A DNA stretch of 40,544 bases. Source: Hyphomonadaceae bacterium (GTDB lineage Bacteria; Pseudomonadota; Alphaproteobacteria; Caulobacterales; Aquidulcibacteraceae). The stretch is from assembly GCA_022843225.1 (NCBI GenBank), contig JALHOC010000017.1, positions 1 through 40,544 on the forward strand, in the 5' to 3' direction. This document shows positions 34,764 through 40,544 of the stretch, one piece after another. The translations under genes and the position numbers were made by a program. How positions within the stretch are numbered: the first letter of the stretch is position 1; each line of letters starts with the position of its first letter. The notes below the pieces were generated by a model. That model was not told where the DNA came from. It searched no databases and worked only from the letters and a program-made list of their open reading frames with translations.

Positions 34764-36140
34764 ATGAATGGAACCGATGAGGCGCGCTCAGCGAAGGGCT
34801 GGAGGCTTCTCGCCTTCGCGCTGCCGGGCGCGCCCTTGCTGGCCCTATCAGTGCCGCCGATCGTGTTCCTGCCGCGTTATTATGCTGAGTACCTAGAAAT
34901 ACCGGCCGCAACCATTGGCGCGCTCTTCCTGGCCGCGCGTGTTTTCGATCTCATCGTCAACCCAACCATCGGCGCCCTGCAGGATCGCACCCGCCTTGCG
35001 TTCGGTCGTCGGCGGACCTGGTTGGTGGGCGCGACCCCAGTCGTCATGCTTGCTGTGTGGTTCGCCTTCATCGCTGTTCAACCCGGCGTCAGCGCCATCG
35101 TGCTCGGGCTCGCCGTGCTCTCGCTCTATGCGAGCTTCGCCAGCGCCATGATCGCGCATCTCGGCTGGGCAGGAGAAATCCGGCCTGAATATCACGGGCG
35201 CACACGGGTGCTGAGCGCGGTGCAGGCAGCCTCCTCCATTGGCCAGATCTTGGTGATGGCGCTGCCGGCATTGGTGGAGATGTCGGGGCTGGGCGGTTTT
35301 GATGACGGCGTGCGCCTCATGGGGTGGACCATCATCATCGCGCTGCCAATCACGGTGGCGATCGCGGTTTGCGCGGTTCCAGAAAACGCCGCGCCCGCCT
35401 CGGATGGCGAGGACACCAGCCACGGCTTTGCGCAATCGCTGGCGGCATTGCGCGACAACGAAGCGCTGCGGCGCGTGCTCATTCCCGACTTTCTGCTCGG
35501 CGCCACCCAAGGCGTGGCGGGCACGCTGTTCATGTTCTACGCCGTGCAGGTGCACGGGCTTGGCGGCGTCGCCTCGACGCTGCTTCTGCTCTATTTTGTA
35601 GCTGGTCTCGTGGGCGTGCCGTTGTGGCTCTGGCTCGGACGGCGGATGGGCAAGCACCGCGCGCTGCAACTCTCGTGCCTGTGGTGGGGCGCGGCGCTGG
35701 CGTGCGTGCCGCTCTTGCCGCACGGCTCGGCGCTCTTGGTAGGGATCGGCATGTTCATCGCCGGCCTCCCCGCCGTCGCCGGGACGCAATTGCTGCGCTC
35801 AATGATGGCCGACGTCGTCGACGAAGACGAGTTGCGCACCTCCAAACAGCGCTCAGGCCTGTTCTTCGGATTGCTGCTGACGACGGGAAAGATCGGTTTG
35901 GCATTAGGCCCGGCCAGCTTGATCCTGCTTGCCCCCTTTGGTTTCTCGGCAGCGCGTAACGCGGCGAATACGCCGGAGGCGCTGATCGCGCTGACAGTGC
36001 TGTTCGCGGGCGCGCCCGCTGTACTCAACCTGCTCACCGCCTGGTCACTGCAGAACTATCCGCTCGATGAAGAGCGTCAGCACCAATTGCGCGAAGAGAT
36101 CGCGAAACGCCGCGCGAGCGACGGTGGGAGCGCCGCGTGA
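34764..36140 (+). CDS. GPH-type MFS sugar/cation symporter, first of tandem pair
   Basis: A 458-residue, ~12-helix transporter. The N-terminal NPTIGALQDRTR-type loop and the ADVVDEDELRT(S)KQRSGLFFG segment match the glycoside-pentoside-hexuronide (MelB-like) family. The substrate is unknown. It ends in a GTGA overlap with a paralogue. The start ATG at 34764 has only a weak purine tract upstream. Confidence 0.9.
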   Translation: MNGTDEARSAKGWRLLAFALPGAPLLALSVPPIVFLPRYYAEYLEIPAATIGALFLAARVFDLIVNPTIGALQDRTRLAFGRRRTWLVGATPVVMLAVWFAFIAVQPGVSAIVLGLAVLSLYASFASAMIAHLGWAGEIRPEYHGRTRVLSAVQAASSIGQILVMALPALVEMSGLGGFDDGVRLMGWTIIIALPITVAIAVCAVPENAAPASDGEDTSHGFAQSLAALRDNEALRRVLIPDFLLGATQGVAGTLFMFYAVQVHGLGGVASTLLLLYFVAGLVGVPLWLWLGRRMGKHRALQLSCLWWGAALACVPLLPHGSALLVGIGMFIAGLPAVAGTQLLRSMMADVVDEDELRTSKQRSGLFFGLLLTTGKIGLALGPASLILLAPFGFSAARNAANTPEALIALTVLFAGAPAVLNLLTAWSLQNYPLDEERQHQLREEIAKRRASDGGSAA

Positions 36141-37486
36141 CCCCACCGCACAAGAGCCAACACAACCTTTCGATCCTGGACATTATCGGCTTTGCGGCGC
36201 CTGCCGCGCCGCTGCTCGCGCTCGGCCTGCCAACGATCATGTTTCTACCGCAATACTTCATTCGCGACCTAGGTATCGAAGCCGGCGCTGCGATCTTCGC
36301 GCTTGCGCGTATCCTCGACGTGTTCATCGACCCAGCGATCGGCGGCCTGCAGGACCGCTCCCAAAGCAAATGGGGACGCCGACGTTTCTGGCTCGTCGCA
36401 TCGTGCCCCTTTTTGATGTTCTTTGTCTGGTGGGCGTTTCACGGCCTCACGCCGGCTTCTGGCCTGATCGCGGCGATCATCGTGGTGTTCGCGCTCTTTT
36501 CTTCCGTCGCCTCGATGATGATTGCGCATCTGAGCTGGGCGGGTGAACTCATTCCAACCTATCACGGGCGTACGCGTGTCCTCGGCATTGTCCAGTTCGT
36601 AAGCTTGATTGGACAGGTCGGCGTGCTGGGCCTGGCCGCGTACGTCCAGAGCCAGCCAGGCGCAACCGAAGCTGACGTGATCGCGGCGATGGGTTGGTTC
36701 CTGCTGATCGGGCTGCCAATCACCACGCTCATCGCCGTGTTCACGGCGCGCGAAAGTCCAACGCCGCCGCAGGTCCACCTCAACGTGGCGGATTCCCTGC
36801 GCGCGGTGTGGCGCAACCGTTTCGCGCGCCGTGTGCTGCTTGTCGACATCTTGTTCGGCTTTGCGCAGGGCATCGCTGGCACGCTGTTTGTGTTCTACTT
36901 CCAATTCGTGCTCGGGTTCGAAACCACGTCAAACCTGCTGCTCTTCGTCTATTTCGTCTCCGGCCTCTTGGGCGTGCCGCTTTGGATGTGGGTCGGCCGG
37001 CGTTGGGGCAAGCACCGCGGGCTGCAGGGCGCGTTCGTTTACACCGCGATCACAACACTGATGATCGTGATTTTGCCAGCGGGAAATCTCCCGCTCACCG
37101 CGGTCGCCATGGCCATCGCCGGCTTGGCCCAGGGCGGCGGCATCCTACTGACGCGCGCATTGATGGCCGACGTCGTTGACGCCGATGAACTGGAAACCGG
37201 CGCGCGCCGCTCGGGGCTTTATTTCGGCTTGATGCTGACGACATCGAAGCTCGCCATCGTCGCTGGGCCGGTGGCTCTGGTGACGTTGCAACTGATCGGA
37301 TTCGACGCTGGCCTCGGCGGCGAGAACAGCGCATCAATGCTGTTTGCCCTGAGCGCGATGTTCATTGCCGTCCCGGCGTTCTTTGCACTGGTCGCCGCCT
37401 GGATGCTGCAGGGCTATCCGCTCGACGAAACCGCGCAGGCTGAAATTCACCGCGCCATCGAAGCGCGCCACACGGCAAACGTTTAG
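36137..37486 (+). CDS. GPH-type MFS sugar/cation symporter, second of tandem pair
   Basis: A 449-residue paralogue of the preceding gene, with the same layout: an N-terminal DPAIGGLQDRSQ loop, a GELIPTYHGRTRVLG segment and a late MADVVDADELETGARRSGLYFG. The GTG start overlaps the upstream TGA by 4 bp. The two proteins may work separately on different substrates or as a heteromer; the latter is speculation. Its TAG shares bases with the convergent mnmC stop. Confidence 0.9.
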   Translation: MTPPHKSQHNLSILDIIGFAAPAAPLLALGLPTIMFLPQYFIRDLGIEAGAAIFALARILDVFIDPAIGGLQDRSQSKWGRRRFWLVASCPFLMFFVWWAFHGLTPASGLIAAIIVVFALFSSVASMMIAHLSWAGELIPTYHGRTRVLGIVQFVSLIGQVGVLGLAAYVQSQPGATEADVIAAMGWFLLIGLPITTLIAVFTARESPTPPQVHLNVADSLRAVWRNRFARRVLLVDILFGFAQGIAGTLFVFYFQFVLGFETTSNLLLFVYFVSGLLGVPLWMWVGRRWGKHRGLQGAFVYTAITTLMIVILPAGNLPLTAVAMAIAGLAQGGGILLTRALMADVVDADELETGARRSGLYFGLMLTTSKLAIVAGPVALVTLQLIGFDAGLGGENSASMLFALSAMFIAVPAFFALVAAWMLQGYPLDETAQAEIHRAIEARHTANV

Positions 37487-39393
37487 CTGCCCCGCCGCGC
37501 CCTGCGCTTCAAGAAGCGCGCGGGATCGATCGCCCCCGATGCGGGCATCGACAGCACGCTCGGCTCAACAAGCAAAAGCGACGCGACCTCCTCGCCCAAC
37601 AAGGGCGCCAAGGTCAGCCCGCGCGCACCGAGGCCGCCGAGTATGAACATGCCCTCATGCACAGCTGGGTTTTGCAGTGACCAGACCTGGGCGTCTGGCA
37701 AAGCGCCCATGATCGGCGCGCGATCTTGGGTCGTGGCGCGGATCGACGCGCGCGACGACAGTGACGAAACATCAATCCGCGACGCGATCTCTGGCGCCAT
37801 CAGCGCGAGCGCATCGAGATTGCGACCGAGCGAGTTCGCGTCGGCGACTACACCATCATACGCATCGATTTTGTCAAAGGTAGCGCCGAACAGGACGCCT
37901 CTCTCGAATGGCGCAACATAAGCCCCCTGCGCCAGCGCGCGCGCCGGCGCCTCGCCCCGCAACGCGCCCCACTCGATCTGCCCACGCGAGAGCTCGATCG
38001 GGAGAAAGCGCGCCGGAGCGAACTTGGTCAGCGCCGCGCCGCAGGCGAGTACAACAGCGTCAGCCTTCAAGCGCGCGCGGCCATCGGGTGCACGCAGCAC
38101 CCAGCCCGCATCGCCACGCTCGATCGCGCCAATCTCGGCTTCGAGCAAAAGCTCCGCGCCTTTGAGCATATGCTCGATTGCAAGGCGTGGAATCACAAGC
38201 CCCGCGCGCACATGCAGCGCCGCGCCCTCACCCGTCGCCTGAAACCAATCTGCTGGCAGCGGCGGGTCGGCCAACAGATCGGCAAGCGCGGCGGCGTTGC
38301 CAGGGCGCGCGCGTTCCTCGATGCCGCAGGCCTCAAGCACGCCCAGCGCGTGATACTGGCGGATCGCGGCGAGATACGAAGCCAAGAATACTTCGCTCAA
38401 AGCGCCACCGCGATCCAAGCGCGGCATCACTAGCCCAGCGGGATTGCCGCTCGCGCTCGCGCCTAAGGCTGGCGCTTCATCAAGCACGATTGTCTCGATT
38501 CCGCGCTTGACCAGCGCATGCGCGCACGAAGCGCCCGCTATGCCCGCGCCAATGATCGCGACACGAAATCCCCCACCCCCTGGCGGGGCGGGGGTAGGGG
38601 GTGGGGGGCGATCAGGATTGAGCGCAGCGGCGGCGTTTGCGTCATTGCTTGCACGCCCCCCCTCCCTACCCTCCCCCGCAAGGGGGGAGGGATTGTTGTT
38701 GTACGCCTCCAGACGCTCGCGCTTGGTTCCAAAGCCGGGCTTTTTCTCAACACTGAAGCCGGCGTGTTCGAGATTGCGCCGCACATGGCCCGCAACGGTG
38801 AAGGTGGCGAGCCGCGCATCAGGCGCCGACAAACGCGCGATGTGCGCGAAGATCGCCTCACCCCACATCGCTTCGTTACGCGCAGGTGCAAAGCCATCGA
38901 GGAACCACGCATCATAACTTCCGCTCATGCGCGCAAGTTCGGCTTCGGCGTCGCCGATGCGCAGGGTCAGTGCGAAGCCGTCTTCCGGAAACCAGAAACG
39001 CTGCGGCGCGGAAACGCGCGTCGGCCAGCACTCGATTAGCTTGGCTGCCAATTCGCTGACTTCAGGGAACGCACTCAGCGCGCGCGCGGCGTCTTCTCTT
39101 GCAAGGGGGAAGGCCTCGATGCTTGAGATATGCAATAGTGCATGCGGCAAACGTGTGGCTTTCCAGGCACGCCACGTCGCCAAAACATTCAATCCTGTAC
39201 CAAAACCGAGTTCGCACACCGCGAACCGGTCGCGTCCGATCCATGCGTGCGGGAGATCGCAGCCACCGAGAAACACGACATCGGATTCTGCGAGGCCGCC
39301 CTCGCGTGAAAAATACACATCGTCAAAAGCGCGCGCGCGCGGCGCCCCGTCATCGCTCCACTCAAGCTCAGGCAATGGCGGCAGTCGCGGCAT
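37483..39393 (-). CDS. mnmC: Bifunctional tRNA mnm5s2U biosynthesis protein
   Basis: About 636 residues. The N-terminal methyltransferase domain (MnmD part) has a SAM motif ELGFGTGLN (61-69) and WFLDGFAPARN. The C-terminal FAD oxidoreductase domain (MnmC1 part) begins with AIIGAGIAGASCAHAL near residue 280. Together they convert cmnm5s2U to mnm5s2U at the tRNA wobble base. I use ATG 39393 (GGAA upstream) over a TTG further out. Residues about 233-276, between the domains, are encoded by a 132-bp inverted repeat pair and read as low-complexity Pro/Gly/Glu (PSPLAGEGREGG and RPPPPTPAPPGGGG). The reading frame is preserved, so the protein is probably made. Confidence 0.93.
   Translation of the reverse strand: MPRLPPLPELEWSDDGAPRARAFDDVYFSREGGLAESDVVFLGGCDLPHAWIGRDRFAVCELGFGTGLNVLATWRAWKATRLPHALLHISSIEAFPLAREDAARALSAFPEVSELAAKLIECWPTRVSAPQRFWFPEDGFALTLRIGDAEAELARMSGSYDAWFLDGFAPARNEAMWGEAIFAHIARLSAPDARLATFTVAGHVRRNLEHAGFSVEKKPGFGTKRERLEAYNNNPSPLAGEGREGGRASNDANAAAALNPDRPPPPTPAPPGGGGFRVAIIGAGIAGASCAHALVKRGIETIVLDEAPALGASASGNPAGLVMPRLDRGGALSEVFLASYLAAIRQYHALGVLEACGIEERARPGNAAALADLLADPPLPADWFQATGEGAALHVRAGLVIPRLAIEHMLKGAELLLEAEIGAIERGDAGWVLRAPDGRARLKADAVVLACGAALTKFAPARFLPIELSRGQIEWGALRGEAPARALAQGAYVAPFERGVLFGATFDKIDAYDGVVADANSLGRNLDALALMAPEIASRIDVSSLSSRASIRATTQDRAPIMGALPDAQVWSLQNPAVHEGMFILGGLGARGLTLAPLLGEEVASLLLVEPSVLSMPASGAIDPARFLKRRARRGS
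38566..38697. repeat. Inverted palindrome pair (REPIN-like) inside mnmC
   Basis: Left unit: cccccaccccc (38570-38580) pairs with gggggtggggg (38597-38607). Right unit: ccctccccc (38669-38677) pairs with gggggaggg (38683-38691). The right unit read in reverse resembles the left (both run atcccc..., then tgcgggg or tggcgggg, then gggtaggg...gggcg). So the whole is two inverted copies about 40 bp apart, 132 bp in total. This is a multiple of three and keeps the mnmC frame. The unit is related to the one between purE and purK. Confidence 0.75.
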
Positions 39394-39412
39394 GCAGCGT
39401 TCCAAACGCAAA

Positions 39413-39436
39413 CGAGCCGCCCTTTCGGGCGGCTCG
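39413..39436 (-). terminator. Terminator of the small lipoprotein gene
   Basis: The 10-bp perfect hairpin cgagccgccc/gggcggctcg with a TTTC loop lies 27 bp after the small lipoprotein stop. On the minus strand it is followed by TTTGCGTTT, fitting an intrinsic terminator. It lies 20 bp upstream of the mnmC start. Confidence 0.8.
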
Positions 39437-39462
39437 TCGCAAAAACTACGTCCGTAGTTAGA

Positions 39463-39687
39463 TTACGGCGTGGTCGTCGGCGCAGCAGCCGGATCGGCCG
39501 GAGCAGCAGCCGGGTCAGCCGGAGCAGCAGCCGGGTCAGCCGGAGCTTCAGCCGGGGCTTCCGCCGGAGCCGCTTCTTCAACCGCCGCCGGCTCTTCCGT
39601 CGGAGCCGTCGTTTGGCCGCAAGCAGCAACGCCGAAGGCGAGAATGGCCGCAGCCGAAGCCGCCAAGCCCAACTTGAACTTTGTCAT
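39463..39687 (-). CDS. Small lipoprotein with 7-residue repeats
   Basis: A 74-residue protein with a lipoprotein signal (FGVAAC, modified Cys at residue 23). The mature part is almost only Ala, Pro, Glu, Asp and Thr, including three tandem copies of a 7-residue unit (PADPAAA), and ends in PTTTP. It is probably a flexible surface or periplasmic lipoprotein; no function is known. GAGGGG lies ten bases before the ATG. A hairpin lies just upstream of that site and a terminator follows the gene. Confidence 0.8.
   Translation of the reverse strand: MTKFKLGLAASAAAILAFGVAACGQTTAPTEEPAAVEEAAPAEAPAEAPADPAAAPADPAAAPADPAAAPTTTP
39488..39550. repeat. Three tandem 21-bp repeats in the small lipoprotein gene
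   Basis: Three 21-bp units (39488-39508, 39509-39529, 39530-39550), nearly identical, encode the PADPAAA heptads. Copy number could change by slippage without breaking the frame. Confidence 0.85.
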
Positions 39688-39707
39688 AGGTACTACCCCT
39701 CGTCTCA

Positions 39708-39730
39708 GCGTTGAGGTGGGCCCTCAACGC
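39708..39730 (-). promoter_or_regulatory. Leader hairpin before the small lipoprotein gene
   Basis: The arms gcgttgagg (39708-39716) and cctcaacgc (39722-39730) pair perfectly over a 5-nt loop. On the minus strand this lies about ten bases 5' of the GAGGGG ribosome-binding site. It may stabilise the mRNA. A TTAACC lies at 39756-39761, and an 8-bp inverted repeat (tgactcaa/ttgagtca) spans the rest of this 147-bp gap. Confidence 0.45.
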
Positions 39731-39834
39731 AGGAAGGTGACTCAATACAAGCCGATTAACCCTATTGGCAAGCGCCGAGGCGCGCCGAGGGCATCCAAAA
39801 TCGCATAGCTTTGAGTCAGGCAGACAGGCCTCGA

Positions 39835-40544
39835 TCAGCCCTCAGTCGCCGTTGCGAGCGATTCCTCGAGCTGCGCGAAGGTCGGCTGCATGAAGGACGG
39901 CACCGAGCCACGCCCGATCTCAACGGATACCTGGGCGGCGTTGCCATGGAGATGGGCGACCAGAACGTCGCGGATGATTTTGTAGAATTGGGCGTCCTGC
40001 TCGATAACGCCGTTCAGCCGCGTCGCGATCGGGCCGACAATGCCATAGGCTAGGAACACGCCGAGGAAGGTGCCGACCAGCGCCTTGCCGATCATGAGGC
40101 CGAGAACTTCAGGCGGCTCGCTGATCGCGCCCATGGTTTTGACAATACCGAGCACGGCCGCGACGATCCCGAGCGCCGGCAGGCCGTCGGCCATGCCTTG
40201 CAAAGCATGCGCGGGATGCAGCGCCTCGTGGTGGTGCTTCTCGATCTGCTTTTCCATGGCGTCCTCGACCTGGTGGGGGTCGTCGAGGTTCATGGTCATC
40301 ATGCGCAATGTGTCGCAGATGAAATCGACCACGAAGTGGTCCTTGCAGAGCTTGGGGTATTTCTGAAAAATCGTGCTTTCGTGCGGTTTTTCGATGTGCG
40401 CTTCCAGCGCGACCACGCCCTTGGTCTTCATCAGCTTGGTCAGCTGAAACAACAGCGCCAGCAGATCGGCATAATCCTTCTTGTTCCATTTGGGGCCGCT
40501 CATCACCTTGGAGAGCCCGCCCATCACGCCCTGAAGGCCGTGCA
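39835..40544 (-). CDS. motA: Flagellar motor stator protein MotA (C-terminal part)
   Basis: About 236 codons are present; the gene runs past the right edge and lacks the first ~50-60 residues. The cytoplasmic domain (DYADLLALLFQLTKLMKTKG and HESTIFQKYP), the TM3 segment LPALGIVAAVLGIVKTMG with its conserved Pro and the TM4 segment GTFLGVFLAYGIVGPIA match proton-type MotA. The C-terminal tail VEIGRGSVPSFMQPTFAQLEESL is also typical. It would form the stator ring with MotB, which is not in the window. Confidence 0.95.
   Translation of the reverse strand, partial: HGLQGVMGGLSKVMSGPKWNKKDYADLLALLFQLTKLMKTKGVVALEAHIEKPHESTIFQKYPKLCKDHFVVDFICDTLRMMTMNLDDPHQVEDAMEKQIEKHHHEALHPAHALQGMADGLPALGIVAAVLGIVKTMGAISEPPEVLGLMIGKALVGTFLGVFLAYGIVGPIATRLNGVIEQDAQFYKIIRDVLVAHLHGNAAQVSVEIGRGSVPSFMQPTFAQLEESLATATEG

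Noticed and set aside
34893-35789. 298-codon open frame opposite the first GPH transporter
   Set aside because: It has His/Arg/Gln-rich composition typical of antisense frames and no supporting start.

Overview
The window is a compact, GC-rich stretch of an alphaproteobacterial chromosome. Gene content points to Caulobacterales or a close relative: DivK-like receiver, COQ9, SapC, DUF885 lipoprotein, DsbD/ScsB-type reductase, MotA, bifunctional MnmC, many GGDEF/EAL proteins and TTAACC motifs in gaps. The order-level call is inference; the class-level call is firmer.

Layout. Positions 1-1645 look like one end of an integrative element: a small element-type gene and a tyrosine recombinase of visibly lower GC, next to the 3' end of tRNA-Lys(CTT). 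A large autotransporter follows (1804-5082). From 5348 to about 12000 lies a signalling block: a CHASE4-type GGDEF-EAL protein, a GNAT acetyltransferase, a REC-GGDEF-EAL protein, a lone receiver and a membrane sensor with no kinase domain overlapping that receiver. Then come small membrane proteins, a two-helix coiled-coil protein, DsbD, SapC, a DUF885 zinc-peptidase-like lipoprotein, a small lipoprotein and a stand-alone diguanylate cyclase. PurE and PurK are separated by an inverted pair of C/G-rich palindromes. A membrane histidine kinase, a 50-residue membrane protein, COQ9, ribosomal protein L25 and peptidyl-tRNA hydrolase follow. A decayed region (26215-26650) holds a porin C-terminus and palindromes next to an orphan ParA. 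YchF is overlapped by a Bcr/CflA-type transporter. A run on the + strand (31587-37486) carries a dienelactone hydrolase, a VOC protein, a BaiN-like flavoprotein, an inositol-phosphatase-family enzyme and two tandem GPH-type transporters. The right end holds MnmC, a repeat-bearing small lipoprotein and the C-terminal part of MotA, cut by the window edge.

How the genes work together. Three c-di-GMP enzymes, one receiver, one histidine kinase and MotA would fit control of the motile/sessile switch, but only domain content supports this. Housekeeping pairs are clear: purE-purK, rplY-pth and ychF with its overlapping transporter gene. Genes are tightly packed. Several tail-to-tail pairs end within a few bases of each other or share stop-codon bases, with no hairpin terminator between them.

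Most unusual features: a roughly 132-bp inverted repeat pair translated in frame inside the MnmC interdomain linker, with a related pair splitting purE from purK; the kinase-less sensor/receiver pair; a double-DTG retropepsin-like protein; and two small proteins of 45 and 50 residues. I did not find a clear, wholly new multi-gene system. The strongest candidates are the coding palindromic repeat and the kinase-less sensor pair.
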